From: Campylobacteraceae bacterium
GTDB lineage: Bacteria > Campylobacterota > Campylobacteria > Campylobacterales > Sulfurovaceae
DNA: 64,000 bases
Reading direction: 5' to 3'
Assembly (NCBI GenBank): GCA_027038275.1
Contig: JALVXC010000015.1
Span: 1-64,000, forward strand
Under the pieces are notes generated by a model. It did not search any database and was not told the DNA's origin. It worked only from the letters and a program-made list of their open reading frames with translations. Position 1 is the first letter of the stretch. Each line of letters begins with the position of its first letter. The position numbers and the translations under genes were made by a program. Shown here one piece after another: positions 18,184 to 28,035 of the stretch.

Positions 18184-19155
18184 TTATACAGAAAAATCAA
18201 AATAATAGATACCTTCATCTTGTAATGAAACATCTATTGTTGTTCTTCCATAGTTTTCTAAATCTTTTTTTGTAATTTTTGTACCCAATGGTAAATTCAA
18301 TCTATATCGAATATACTCTCCCATTAAGCTTTTTTTAGGAGCAGAACTTATCTGTTTAGGATATATTATTCCATTTTCTTTTTGACTACCTTCTAACAAT
18401 CCATCCATTGTTGTACCATCATCCCAAATAATTTCAATAATGTCATTATGTCTATGAGGACGACCACCTTTTACAACCATTGTTGAAAAGTCTTGTTTTG
18501 GAGGAAATAGCGTTGGATAAGAACGAATATACTCCTTTTTGATAGCGATATAGGCATCATTTTTAGCTACATGTCCTCGACTAAACATCCAGTTTAATCC
18601 ACTTTTTTCTGCAACATTATTATTTCTATCTAAAAGTGACATTCTACAAAATTGTGTCGAAATTTGAATAGTAGGAGTAATAAGAGTATTACCATTATTT
18701 TGTACATTTTCAATCTCTGTACATAAAATAGAGTTATTCATAACTCTATCAATATACTCTTGTAGTGGTTGAAAAGTATCATGCGTAGTCTCTGCTAATA
18801 TCTCTCTATATGGTGTAGTTAATCCATTCGTTGAAAAATTTGCAGAACCAATTAGGGCATGTTGAATTTGATTTTGATTTTTCCAAATATAACATTTTGA
18901 ATGAATAGGAACAGTTGAATAGTAGATATTTACATTTGGAATATTTATTTGATGATAAATAAGAGCTTGATGTAAGCGTTCTTGAATACCTCTATCTCCA
19001 TACATTCCATAAATAACTGTTGAATTAAGAGGTAAATTTTCCAATCTAGCTATAGGGTTTGGTCCTAAATAACCTGATAAAACAATTAACTCATTTGAAA
19101 GTACTGTTTCATGTCTATGAAAGATAATCTCTTCTAAATTTGTATTGAACAACAT
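18184..19155 (-). CDS. Type II restriction endonuclease, NgoFVII-like phospholipase D fold
   Basis: Predicted restriction nuclease of 323 residues. A single HxK motif (IHSKCYIWKN near residue 104) followed by LIGSANFSTNGL is the phospholipase-D active-site pattern, as in the NgoFVII and BfiI nucleases, which dimerise to form one active site and work without metal. The C-terminal part (about 190-323) would hold the target recognition region; there RPHRHNDIIEIIWDDGTTM is prominent. It is the last gene of a three-gene unit: its ATG overlaps the stop codon of the second methyltransferase by one base. Alternative: another PLD-fold DNA-processing enzyme, but the methyltransferase linkage makes restriction by far the best reading. 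Confidence 0.85.
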   Translation of the reverse strand: MLFNTNLEEIIFHRHETVLSNELIVLSGYLGPNPIARLENLPLNSTVIYGMYGDRGIQERLHQALIYHQINIPNVNIYYSTVPIHSKCYIWKNQNQIQHALIGSANFSTNGLTTPYREILAETTHDTFQPLQEYIDRVMNNSILCTEIENVQNNGNTLITPTIQISTQFCRMSLLDRNNNVAEKSGLNWMFSRGHVAKNDAYIAIKKEYIRSYPTLFPPKQDFSTMVVKGGRPHRHNDIIEIIWDDGTTMDGLLEGSQKENGIIYPKQISSAPKKSLMGEYIRYRLNLPLGTKITKKDLENYGRTTIDVSLQDEGIYYFDFSV

Positions 19156-20366
19156 TAAAAATACCTCTTTAATAAAAGTTCAACAGCTTGGGCAATAACC
19201 TTAGCTAGTTTAGGAGGAACTGCATTTCCAATCATTTTATAACAAGCTCCTTGACTTCCAATAAATTCAAAGTCATCATCAAAAGTTTGTAACCTAGCAG
19301 CCTCTCTTGGAGTAATGCTTCGTGCCTGTTTATAGTCAGGATGAATATGCCGTAAACCATCTTTATATAGATGTGCAGGTATTGTATTGCTCTGTTTTTT
19401 ATAGTCTAAAACATTATATTTATGAAAAGATGAACTCTTTCCTGTTTTTTCAAAATATAATCTCTTAAGTGACTCTGTATCAGGATATTTTACTGAACCA
19501 TTTTGAACATCTAAAGCAAGTTCAAAAAAAATCTCTTGGTCTCTTTTGCTATGAAAACGAGGAGTATGATTTTTAATTTTTGATTTATTGTAGTGAGATA
19601 CACGTAACTCTTGATTTTCAAAAGGATAAAGTGGCTCTAAATCACCTATTGCTTCTTGAACATCTATTTTTTTAGAGACTTTAAAAGTTGGTAAAATATG
19701 CTTATAAAAATCTTCTAAAATATCATTTGGATTTTCATTTGTTAATTTTTTATTGATACCTATAATAATAACTCTTTTTCTAATTTGAGGTACACCATAA
19801 TCTGACGAGTCCAACAGTGCCATCCCTTTTAAATCTCTAGCAATAACATAACCCTCTTTCTCAAAATCACTTCGTATTCTATCTATAATACTAATACCAT
19901 TTGGTTTAGCACTAAGTATCCCTTGAACATTTTCAAAAACAAATAGTTTTGGTTGAAACTCTTTAACTACCTTCAAATAGTTTTCAAATAGATAATTTCT
20001 ATAATCACAAGACATACCATTTTTATCTTGAACTCGTCCAGCAATTGAATAGGCTTGGCAAGGTGGACCACCTATAATCAAATCTATAGTTGTATCTTTA
20101 ATTAATTTTTTAAGTCCGATATGCTCTCCATATTCAACATCATGAAATCCATTAAGCAACTCATCCATTCTTTGAATATCAAAATAGATAACTTTTTTAT
20201 CAACATCTTTTATCTTCCATTTTGTTTTTAAGCGATATTTTAAAGTATTTAATGCACTCTTATCCCACTCAACAAAAGCGTAAGGTTCAAACCTATTAGT
20301 CTGCTCAAAACCATCAGTAAGTCCACCACATCCAGCAAATAGGTCTATATAGCTATATTTTTTCAT
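19155..20366 (-). CDS. DNA (cytosine-5) methyltransferase M2
   Basis: A 403-residue DNA methyltransferase that would protect the host from the adjacent nuclease. C5-methyltransferase motifs in order: I (YIDLFAGCGGLTDGFEQ), IV with the catalytic cysteine (IIGGPPCQAYSIAGR), VI (FENVQGIL), VIII (QIRKRVIIIGI), IX (REAARLQTFDDDFEF) and X (IGNAVPPKLAKVIAQ). The target recognition region between VIII and IX differs from that of its neighbour. Its start overlaps the end of the first methyltransferase by 14 bp. Confidence 0.95.
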   Translation of the reverse strand: MKKYSYIDLFAGCGGLTDGFEQTNRFEPYAFVEWDKSALNTLKYRLKTKWKIKDVDKKVIYFDIQRMDELLNGFHDVEYGEHIGLKKLIKDTTIDLIIGGPPCQAYSIAGRVQDKNGMSCDYRNYLFENYLKVVKEFQPKLFVFENVQGILSAKPNGISIIDRIRSDFEKEGYVIARDLKGMALLDSSDYGVPQIRKRVIIIGINKKLTNENPNDILEDFYKHILPTFKVSKKIDVQEAIGDLEPLYPFENQELRVSHYNKSKIKNHTPRFHSKRDQEIFFELALDVQNGSVKYPDTESLKRLYFEKTGKSSSFHKYNVLDYKKQSNTIPAHLYKDGLRHIHPDYKQARSITPREAARLQTFDDDFEFIGSQGACYKMIGNAVPPKLAKVIAQAVELLLKRYF

Positions 20367-21423
20367 TATTTAATACCTCTTTTAGCTTCATAGCAATATG
20401 ATACCCAAGTAGAGGAGGCACAGCATTGCCAACTTGTCTATATTGTGCTGTTTTACTACCTAAGAAAATAAAATCATCAGGAAAAGACTGTAACCGTGCA
20501 TTCTCTCTTACTGTTGGAACACGATTATATTTATAATGAAAATGATTTCTGTGTCCTGTATCTATCGTTTTAGAAGGTTTTTTACTATGATACCTTGTCC
20601 AAGCTTCATTAAACTTTCTACTCTCTCCAACCCCTTTAGGTAAATCTTTATGATTCCCACCCTCTGGAACTTGCGAAATAACATCTACCACCAAATCTGT
20701 ATGTTTTGTTCCTATATGATTATGTAGACGACTAGCATTTTTTCTCATTAGTTTTTGATAACTAGAAGTAGGCTCTTTTGGGTACTCTATATTATCTTTA
20801 CCTAAATTATCTTCTAATGAAGGTAAATCAGATATTGCCTCTTCACATGTTACATAGTCTTTCTCATCTCTAATAGCATTTGGAAATATAAATTTACCAT
20901 AAGGTTTATCTAGTCCAACAAAAAAAAGTCTTTTTCTAATTTGAGGAACTCCATAATCGGGTGCATATAGAATTTTAGAACTATGAGTATATCCATTCTC
21001 TTCAAAATTTCTCTCTATCTCTAATTTAGCTTTTCCTTTGTATAGTGTTGCTAACCCTGGTACATTCTCTATAATAATCGCTTTTGGCTTCTCTTTTAGT
21101 GCTTTTGAGATTTCAAATACAGAATAAAAAAGTTTATTTCGTTCATCATCTTCTTTTCTTGAACCAGTTAAAGAGAAACCTTGACAAGGAGGTCCAGCAA
21201 TAATAACATCAACTCCACCTACATCATCAAGAAATTTTACAATCTTATCTATACTTTTATTATCTGATAAATCTAAATTAAAAGTTTGTGAATTTTTATG
21301 ATTATACTTAAATGTTTCAAGAGCCAAATCAGCATTATCAACTCCTAATAATACTTCATATCCTGCTTCTTGAAAACCATATGAAAAACCACCACATCCT
21401 GAAAAAAGGTCTAATACTTTCAA
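20353..21423 (-). CDS. DNA (cytosine-5) methyltransferase M1
   Basis: A 356-residue C5-cytosine methyltransferase, the first gene of the restriction-modification unit. Motifs: I (LDLFSGCGGFSYGFQEAGY), IV (IIAGPPCQGFSLTGSR, catalytic Cys), VI (IIENVPGLA), VIII (QIRKRLFFVGL), IX (RENARLQSFPDDFIF), X (RQVGNAVPPLLGYHI). The start codon is TTG at 21423 with AAGGA seven bases upstream; the next in-frame part begins inside motif I, so this start is needed. Being transcribed before the nuclease ensures early protection. Confidence 0.95.
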   Translation of the reverse strand: MKVLDLFSGCGGFSYGFQEAGYEVLLGVDNADLALETFKYNHKNSQTFNLDLSDNKSIDKIVKFLDDVGGVDVIIAGPPCQGFSLTGSRKEDDERNKLFYSVFEISKALKEKPKAIIIENVPGLATLYKGKAKLEIERNFEENGYTHSSKILYAPDYGVPQIRKRLFFVGLDKPYGKFIFPNAIRDEKDYVTCEEAISDLPSLEDNLGKDNIEYPKEPTSSYQKLMRKNASRLHNHIGTKHTDLVVDVISQVPEGGNHKDLPKGVGESRKFNEAWTRYHSKKPSKTIDTGHRNHFHYKYNRVPTVRENARLQSFPDDFIFLGSKTAQYRQVGNAVPPLLGYHIAMKLKEVLNNEKI

Positions 21424-21500
21424 TGATTTATCCTTATACTATTTATTTTATTAAAAGTATATATTTTTTTCCTGAAAAAGAGAAAAAATATTTCATATTG

Positions 21501-23330
21501 TTATATTTTTATCTTCTTAGCCAACTGCTCAGGCAAAATACCCAAAGACTCTTCAACCAATTTAGTATTGCCATGGGTAATAAAGTCATCCTCATACTCA
21601 AAACTCTCTAAAATAACATCTGAAATCTTCTCTTCATTTAAAAACTCTAAAATAGCAGAACCAACTCCACCCATTTTAGCAGAGTCTGAAAAAATATACC
21701 ATCTCTTATGAGTTTGTGCTAGTTGAGTTAATGCTTCTCTATCTAAAGGTTTAACAAAACGTAAATCTAAAATAGTAGGATTAGCCTCAATTAGTTTAGC
21801 TGTCTGCTCTGCTCTACCAACACCATTACCATAACCAATAAACAAAACATCTTTACCCTCTTTTACTACACGCGACTCTCCGAGTTTAAAAGGAGTAGCA
21901 TCTTCATCTTGTGAACTAAATGCCCCTCTTGGGTATCTAAAGGCACAAGGTGTAGGAAAATCTTTTGCAAACTCCATAGCTAACTTCATAGTTGTATTAC
22001 TAGATGGGGCAAAAATAGTCATATTTGGAATAGCCCTTAAAAATGAAATATCAAAAGCACCTTGATGTGTCTCTCCATCTTCTCCTACTATTCCTGCTCT
22101 ATCAATGGCAAAAACAACACCTAAATTCATAAGACAGATGTCATGTACCACTTGGTCATACCCTCGTTGTAAAAATGTTGAGTAGATGGCACAAAATGGT
22201 TTAAATCCCTCTTTAGCTAAAGGTCCCATAGATGTTACAGCATGTTGCTCTGCAATGGCAACGTCCCAAAAACGCTTAGGATATTTTGCCATGGCAGCTG
22301 AGAGTCCTGTACCACTTGGCATAGCTGCTGTTACACCAACTACCTTTTCATCTCTATCTGCTAACTCAACTAAGGTCTCAGAGAAGATAGCTGTAGCTGC
22401 TTTTAGAGCAGATTTTTTAAGAGAATCCCCTGTAACTATATCAAAAGCACCAACACCATGCCAATGCTCTTTATCGCTTCCACTTCCCTCTGCAACTTCA
22501 TATCCTTTTCCTTTGGTTGTCTGAACATGAATAAGAACAGGACGTTTTAAATCTTTTGCTAACTTAAGTGTCTCTACCAAAGATTCAATATTGTGTCCAT
22601 CAATAGGACCAATATACTCTAATCCAAGCTCTTCAAAAAGAATTCCTGGGGTAATAAGATGAAAAGACTCCTCAAAACGTTTAGCAAGATAGGTTGCACC
22701 CTCTGGAAGAGCATCTAACATCTCTTTTGTTTTAGCTTTAAATTTTTGGTAAAAAGGAGAAGCCATCTTTTGAGACAATATTCGACTCAATGCTCCAATA
22801 GGAGAGGCGATGCTCATCTCATTATCATTTAAAATAATAATAGCAGGGTATTTTCTATCTCCCAACTCATTCATAGCCTCATATGCCATTCCAGCAGACA
22901 TCGAACCATCACCAATAAGTGCTAAAGGTAGACGTTCACTCTCTTCACCTCTTAAAGCAATAGCTTTAGCTACCCCTGTTGCAATAGAGATTGAGGTAGA
23001 GGAGTGACCTGCCATATAGTAGTCAGATTCAGACTCTTTTGGTTTTGTATAGCCACTCAACCCTCCAAACTGTCTCAATGTATCAAAACTATCCCATCTA
23101 TTGGTAACCAACTTATGAGCATAGGCTTGATGAGAGACATCAAAAATAAATGGATTTTTAGTTGCATCAAAAACAGCATGCATAGCAACAATAATATCAG
23201 TAGCTCCCAATGTAGAGCTTAGATGTCCTCCGTTTTTACTAACTGTTTCAAGAATTCTCTGACGTACCTGTTGGGCAATATCCTCTAACTCTTTTATACT
23301 CTTTGTCTTTAAATCACCAAATTTATTCAT
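21501..23330 (-). CDS. dxs: 1-deoxy-D-xylulose-5-phosphate synthase
   Basis: First enzyme of the MEP isoprenoid pathway; joins pyruvate and glyceraldehyde 3-phosphate using thiamine diphosphate. The 609 residues show [22 protein letters not shown], the TPP motif [15 protein letters not shown] ending with NDNEMSI, and the central [12 protein letters not shown]. Its ATG overlaps the hisC stop by 4 bp, so it is translationally coupled. In C. jejuni, as I recall, fliF, fliG and fliH stand between these two genes. Confidence 0.97.
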   Translation of the reverse strand: MNKFGDLKTKSIKELEDIAQQVRQRILETVSKNGGHLSSTLGATDIIVAMHAVFDATKNPFIFDVSHQAYAHKLVTNRWDSFDTLRQFGGLSGYTKPKESESDYYMAGHSSTSISIATGVAKAIALRGEESERLPLALIGDGSMSAGMAYEAMNELGDRKYPAIIILNDNEMSIASPIGALSRILSQKMASPFYQKFKAKTKEMLDALPEGATYLAKRFEESFHLITPGILFEELGLEYIGPIDGHNIESLVETLKLAKDLKRPVLIHVQTTKGKGYEVAEGSGSDKEHWHGVGAFDIVTGDSLKKSALKAATAIFSETLVELADRDEKVVGVTAAMPSGTGLSAAMAKYPKRFWDVAIAEQHAVTSMGPLAKEGFKPFCAIYSTFLQRGYDQVVHDICLMNLGVVFAIDRAGIVGEDGETHQGAFDISFLRAIPNMTIFAPSSNTTMKLAMEFAKDFPTPCAFRYPRGAFSSQDEDATPFKLGESRVVKEGKDVLFIGYGNGVGRAEQTAKLIEANPTILDLRFVKPLDREALTQLAQTHKRWYIFSDSAKMGGVGSAILEFLNEEKISDVILESFEYEDDFITHGNTKLVEESLGILPEQLAKKIKI

Positions 23331-24421
23331 ACAAGAGTCCTCTCTAAGACTCCAAAGAGTCTATCATTTTGTTTTTCAGTTCCAATAGTAATTCGTACTG
23401 CATTCATTTTATAAGATGCTAAATTACGAATAATTACACCCTCTCTTAGTAATTTATCTGAAATCTCTGTTGAATCAATAGAGTCATCAAATATATAAGT
23501 GATAAAATTGGTATAGCTATCTATATAGTCAAACCCATGCTTTTTGGCAAACTCCTCATAACGTTTTATCTCTTGAGTATGTAGTGCTATTGACTCTTTT
23601 ACAAAATCTTTATCTTTTGTTGCCTCAATTGCTGCAGCCAAAGAGAGAGTTGTAATGTTAAATGGAGGACGCATTTTATAAAGTTCATGAATAAGCTCTG
23701 CATTGGCAATACCATACCCTACTCTCATACCACCTAATCCATAAGCTTTTGAGAATGTTCCAAGATAGATAACATTAGAAAACTCCATAATATCTTTTGG
23801 CTCAATCCTATACTTCTCATCTTTTGCAGCTGCATACTCCATATATGCCCCATCAACTACAACTAAACTCTCTTTTGAGACAGCATTAATAATAGCCAAT
23901 ACATCCTCTTTACTTGTAGCATCTCCTGTTGGATTGTTAGGAGTACAGATATAGACAATTTTAGGTTTATGCTCATTATAAGCCTCTATAAACTCAGAGA
24001 CAATATGTCTATATGATGGTGTTCTAACTATCTTAGCTCCCATCTGCTTAGCATAAATCTCATACATTGCAAAGGTCACTTGAGACATAAGCACCGAGTC
24101 ATCTGAAGTTAACAAGGCACGAGAAACAAACTCCAACACTTGGTCAGAACCAGCACCTATAATAATATTGTCATCTTGCACATCAAATTTTTTGGACAGT
24201 GCCTCTTTTAACTCAAACATTGAATCATCAGGATAGAGATACGCTTTAGATGCATTATCTGCAATTACTTTTGCTACTCTTGGACTACACCCTTTTGGAT
24301 TCTCATTCGATGCTAGTTTTACTACATCTTTAGGCTCAATCCCAAATTCACGAACAACTAGTTCTATAGGTTTTCCTGCTTCATAAGTTTTTATCTCTTT
24401 TAGAGCTTCATTAAACTTCAT
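23327..24421 (-). CDS. hisC: Histidinol-phosphate aminotransferase
   Basis: PLP-dependent aminotransferase of histidine synthesis, 364 residues; homologues may also transaminate aromatic amino acids, fitting its place after pheA. The PLP lysine lies in [18 protein letters not shown]; other motifs are [11 protein letters not shown] at the N-terminus, [12 protein letters not shown], and [11 protein letters not shown]. It follows pheA by 12 bp. Confidence 0.93.
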   Translation of the reverse strand: MKFNEALKEIKTYEAGKPIELVVREFGIEPKDVVKLASNENPKGCSPRVAKVIADNASKAYLYPDDSMFELKEALSKKFDVQDDNIIIGAGSDQVLEFVSRALLTSDDSVLMSQVTFAMYEIYAKQMGAKIVRTPSYRHIVSEFIEAYNEHKPKIVYICTPNNPTGDATSKEDVLAIINAVSKESLVVVDGAYMEYAAAKDEKYRIEPKDIMEFSNVIYLGTFSKAYGLGGMRVGYGIANAELIHELYKMRPPFNITTLSLAAAIEATKDKDFVKESIALHTQEIKRYEEFAKKHGFDYIDSYTNFITYIFDDSIDSTEISDKLLREGVIIRNLASYKMNAVRITIGTEKQNDRLFGVLERTLV

Positions 24422-24433
24422 TATCTCTCCTTA

Positions 24434-25492
24434 CTAAATATCTTCATTCTCTTTAACATAAGAGCCTAAAATTTTAATCTCATCTTCATGTCTTTTTATA
24501 ATATCTTCAATATGTAAATCATCTTTATGTCCATTAAACTCTATAAAAAAGAGGGACTCCCCCTCAACAATATGTGACTTAATTTTAGTCAAGTTTACCT
24601 CACAACGCTCAAAATCATTTAAAAAATCAACTAAAGAACCTGGTCTATTTGGAAGTCTCACTAAAATAGAGGTTTTATCATTTCCCGATGGAAGATTTTC
24701 AAAATCACTAATAATAAAAAAACGTGTCTTATTGTTGTCTCTATCTTCTATATTTTGAAATAAAATAGGTAGATTATACATCTTTGCTGCTATATCAGCA
24801 CAAATAGATGCACTTCCTTCCTCTTCTGTTGCTAACTTAGCAGCCTTTGCTGTAGAGTCTACAGGAATTAGTTCAACCTCATCAAGTCCACAATCATCTA
24901 AAAAATTATGACACTGTTGAAAAGCAATATCACGTGAGTAGATTTTTTTTATCTCGTTAATGGAGTTACATCTAGTTGCTAAAGTAAGATGAACATCTAC
25001 AAAAACCTCTGCAATAATCTTTAAATCATAATCTTTTAGACAATTAATAGTCTCACTTACAATTCCGTTAGAAGAGTTTTCAATAGGAATCACACCAAAC
25101 TTTGCAGTTCCTCGGCTCACTTCACGAAAGACACCCGTTATAGACTTTATTGGTATATAAGAACTCATAGCACCAAACTTCATCTCTGCTGCTTGATGAG
25201 TAAATGAGGCTTCAGGACCTAAAAAAGCAATAGCCTCAGGACGTTCTAAATTTCTTGCCACTGCAAACATCTCTAAAAAGAGAGCATCTATGGCTTCATT
25301 GGTTAACTTTCCTCTGTTCTGTGCTTTAAGTCTATTTAAAATAGACTGTTCACGCTCAGGACGATAAATTGGTGCACCTACTGTATTTTTTAGCTCACCC
25401 ACTTGATGAACATACTCCATTCGTTTGTTATAAAGCTCTAAGAGGGTGTTGTCTATTTTATCTATCTCTATACGAAGTTCATCAAGTGTCAT
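24434..25492 (-). CDS. pheA: Bifunctional chorismate mutase / prephenate dehydratase (P-protein)
   Basis: Converts chorismate to prephenate and then phenylpyruvate for phenylalanine synthesis. From the start at 25492 it is 352 residues: an AroQ-type chorismate mutase (about 1-85, ELRIEIDKIDNTLLELYNKR), the dehydratase domain (AFLGPEASFTHQAAE; NKTRFFIISD near its end), and a C-terminal ACT domain (SILVRLPNRPGSLVDFLNDF) for feedback by phenylalanine. AAGGGA lies six bases before this ATG; an in-frame ATG 33 bases upstream lacks such a site. Confidence 0.95.
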   Translation of the reverse strand: MTLDELRIEIDKIDNTLLELYNKRMEYVHQVGELKNTVGAPIYRPEREQSILNRLKAQNRGKLTNEAIDALFLEMFAVARNLERPEAIAFLGPEASFTHQAAEMKFGAMSSYIPIKSITGVFREVSRGTAKFGVIPIENSSNGIVSETINCLKDYDLKIIAEVFVDVHLTLATRCNSINEIKKIYSRDIAFQQCHNFLDDCGLDEVELIPVDSTAKAAKLATEEEGSASICADIAAKMYNLPILFQNIEDRDNNKTRFFIISDFENLPSGNDKTSILVRLPNRPGSLVDFLNDFERCEVNLTKIKSHIVEGESLFFIEFNGHKDDLHIEDIIKRHEDEIKILGSYVKENEDI

Positions 25493-25529
25493 AATATTTC
25501 CCTTATTTATACTGTTTTTTATCATGTAG

Positions 25530-25546
25530 GTTCGATTTTATCGAAC
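25530..25546. repeat. Short perfect hairpin next to the REP-like element
   Basis: GTTCGA and TCGAAC form a 6-bp stem around TTTTA just before the REP-like element. It may be part of the same inserted unit or of the pheA leader. Confidence 0.35.
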
Positions 25547-25549
25547 ATA

Positions 25550-25658
25550 CTCGTTCCCACTGTCTCGGTGGGAATGCATAGGAGAGTTATTTTATTAAAC
25601 AAAGTTTTTTGTAAATCAAATTCCAATATGCATTCCCAACGAGGACGTTGGGAACGAG
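25550..25658. repeat. REP/BIME-like palindromic element, two inverted hairpins
   Basis: A 109-bp element with inverted ends. The left unit reads CTCGTTCCCAC, a 7-base loop, then GTGGGAATGCATA (25550-25580). The right unit reads TATGCATTCCCAAC, GAGGAC, then GTTGGGAACGAG (25627-25658). Each unit is a hairpin (CCCAC/GTGGG; CCCAAC/GTTGGG), and the two are inverted copies of each other around an AT-rich centre. This is the layout of a bacterial interspersed mosaic element made of two REP units. A related single unit lies at 56484-56514. It sits between lysA and pheA inside an otherwise tight gene run. Confidence 0.75.
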
Positions 25659-25669
25659 AAAAAATATCC

Positions 25670-26890
25670 CTATTTTTGCCAACTTGTATCACAAGCCTCT
25701 TCTAACCTAATCTGGTCATCAAAACTCTCACGCTCTCTAATAAGATAATCTTTTCCATCTAAAATAGCAACTTCAGCAGCACGTGAACGAGTATTGTAGT
25801 TACTTGACATTGTAAAACCATAAGCTCCTGCTGAGTGGACTACTAAAATATCATTATGCTCTAGTGGAGGTAGAGGAATATCTTTTCCTAAAAAATCTCC
25901 ACTCTCACACACAGGACCTACCACATCAGCAGGAGTCTTTTCACCATCTTTTTGAACAGCCTCTATCTTATGGTAAGCATTGTAGAGACTTGGACGAAGC
26001 AGGTCATTCATAGCTCCATCAACAATCACAAAACGTTTGTCACCATTAAGCTTCTCATAGAGTACTCTAGTTAGGAAGATGCCTGAGTTTGCCATCATAT
26101 AACGCCCTGGTTCAGAGACAATAGTTAAGTCCAACCCCTTCAACTGACTTAAAATCGCCCTAGCATAGTCAGCAGGTCTAATGGTTACCTCATCATCATA
26201 GATAACACCAAGCCCTCCACCTACATCAAAAAACTTAATATCTATATCAATTGCATGAAGTGAACGTACTAAGTCTGCTACAATAGCACACGCCTCTTCA
26301 ATGGGAGCAAGTTCAGTAAGCTGTGAGCCAATATGAAAGTGAATCCCAACAGGATTTAAGTGTTCAGACTTTTTAGCCAAAATATACATACGTTTAGCAC
26401 TATCTAAACTAACCCCAAACTTATTTTCATGTAGACCTGTTGAGATGTATGGGTGTGTCTTTGGATCAACATTTGGATTTACACGAATAGAGATTCTAGC
26501 CTCTACCCCTAACTCTTTTGCTATCATCTCTACACGCTTCATCTCTGCTTCACTCTCTAGGTTAATAAGCAAAATATCCTCTTGCAGAGCCTCTCTTATC
26601 TCCACATCTCTTTTACCAACACCTGAAAAGATAATTTTATACTTTTTTACACCTGCTCTTAAAGCACGTCGCACCTCTCCAATACTTACACAGTCAGCAC
26701 CAGCACCTAAATTAGCCAAATGACGAATAACAGCCAAGTTTGAATTGGACTTAACAGCATAGGCAACTAATGACTTTTTCCCAGTAAAAGCATCTTTAAG
26801 CTCTTCATATCGGTTTGTAATATTATTAAAATCGTACACATATAGTGGTGTTTGATACTTCTCTACTAATTGTTTAATCTCTAAACTCAT
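25670..26890 (-). CDS. lysA: Diaminopimelate decarboxylase
   Basis: PLP enzyme of the last lysine step, 406 residues. The PLP lysine is in LVAYAVKSNSNLAVIRHLA near residue 48; the phosphate-binding glycine run is FFDVGGGLGVIYDD; VGPVCESGDFLG carries the catalytic cysteine of the dimer partner, and EPGRYMMANSG the substrate-binding arginine. It lies downstream of the lptG-like gene, and is separated from pheA by the REP-like element. Confidence 0.96.
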   Translation of the reverse strand: MSLEIKQLVEKYQTPLYVYDFNNITNRYEELKDAFTGKKSLVAYAVKSNSNLAVIRHLANLGAGADCVSIGEVRRALRAGVKKYKIIFSGVGKRDVEIREALQEDILLINLESEAEMKRVEMIAKELGVEARISIRVNPNVDPKTHPYISTGLHENKFGVSLDSAKRMYILAKKSEHLNPVGIHFHIGSQLTELAPIEEACAIVADLVRSLHAIDIDIKFFDVGGGLGVIYDDEVTIRPADYARAILSQLKGLDLTIVSEPGRYMMANSGIFLTRVLYEKLNGDKRFVIVDGAMNDLLRPSLYNAYHKIEAVQKDGEKTPADVVGPVCESGDFLGKDIPLPPLEHNDILVVHSAGAYGFTMSSNYNTRSRAAEVAILDGKDYLIRERESFDDQIRLEEACDTSWQK

Positions 26891-26962
26891 AAAACTATTC
26901 CTATGTTATGTAAGCTAAGACTTACTTAAATTATCGCGATTTTATCTAAATATTGGTTATAT

Positions 26963-28030
26963 TTAGATTCTATTGTCTGATTTACGTAATGTAATAAGAG
27001 CATAGCCCCACAAGAGTACTATTGGCAAAATAAGAACAAGCTCTGGCATAACTGTACCATTTTTTGCAATACTCCCAAGAGCAAAAAGAACACCCCAAAT
27101 AAAAAGTGTTCCTCCTATCGCCTTTGCAGAGGTAATAGAGACATTCATATAACGAGCATGAAAAGGGAGTTGAAAAATTAATATCATTAAGAGAGCTATA
27201 GAGAAGAGAGGTACTACAATTTTACTATAGATTTCTGTTCGTATCTCATAAGTATTTAAACCTTGATTTTCAAGTAGCCTCTTAGCTGAAATAGTTTCTG
27301 CAAGATTTAATGTTTTTCCATCATAGATTGATTCTAAAATTTTTGGTTGATAGTCTCTTAAAATATGTAAAGTAGGTATTGTTTCAACCTTAAGTCTTTC
27401 TTTCCCATCTTTATTAATAAATTTCGACTTTTTAATAGCATTACTTGCTACCCACTCATAGATATTATACCAAGCCTCCTTAGCTGTTATAATGGCAACT
27501 ACTTTATCTTTTTTCAGACGAAAAACTGTTAAATCTTCAAGCTTATACTTTTGGGGTATCAATGCTCCAATATAGATAAAACTGGTATGATATTTTGTTT
27601 TATATTTAAAAAAGAGGTCTTTAGTTTTACTTGCCCTATAGTGATTTTGAAAGAGCGATTTTGAGGTCTCTTGAACTGTTGCAAAAGAGGTAAAGTTAAG
27701 CCCTACAAAAATTAAATAGGTAAAGAGTCCCACTACGAAAAATGGCTTAAAGAACTCCTTTCTTGTTACTCCTAAAGCGTATAATGCTCCTACCTTATTC
27801 TGTTTTATAAAGGCTATTTTAGTCCAAATACCACCAAAAACTATCGCTAAAGGATAGAGAAGATTGAGTGCCTCTTGAATTTTAAGATAGAAGTATAGAA
27901 CTTTAACATTAAAAGAAGGCAAAGATGAGCCATTCATTAAAAAATCTAACCCTGCAAAAAGAGCAGAGAGACCAAAAAGAATAGTTAACATATTTTTTAA
28001 ATAGTGAAAGGCTACATATTTAAAAATCAT
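26963..28030 (-). CDS. lptG: LptF/LptG-family lipopolysaccharide export permease
   Basis: Inner-membrane permease of the ABC machine that extracts LPS and sends it across the periplasm. The 355-residue protein has the family layout: three helices in the first ~110 residues (KYVAFHYLKNMLTILFGLSA, YPLAIVFGGIWTKIAFI), a periplasmic beta-jellyroll domain (about 130-260), and three C-terminal helices (YSKIVVPLFSIALLMILIFQ, AKAIGGTLFIWGVLFALGSI). LptF and LptG are hard to separate by eye, so the symbol is tentative. It follows pth by 5 bp. Confidence 0.8.
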   Translation of the reverse strand: MIFKYVAFHYLKNMLTILFGLSALFAGLDFLMNGSSLPSFNVKVLYFYLKIQEALNLLYPLAIVFGGIWTKIAFIKQNKVGALYALGVTRKEFFKPFFVVGLFTYLIFVGLNFTSFATVQETSKSLFQNHYRASKTKDLFFKYKTKYHTSFIYIGALIPQKYKLEDLTVFRLKKDKVVAIITAKEAWYNIYEWVASNAIKKSKFINKDGKERLKVETIPTLHILRDYQPKILESIYDGKTLNLAETISAKRLLENQGLNTYEIRTEIYSKIVVPLFSIALLMILIFQLPFHARYMNVSITSAKAIGGTLFIWGVLFALGSIAKNGTVMPELVLILPIVLLWGYALITLRKSDNRI

Positions 28031-28035
28031 CTTAA

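Noticed and set aside
18184-21423. Whole defence island
   Set aside because: Only the three restriction-modification genes are present; flanks are metK and dxs, with no integrase, tRNA or attachment repeats.
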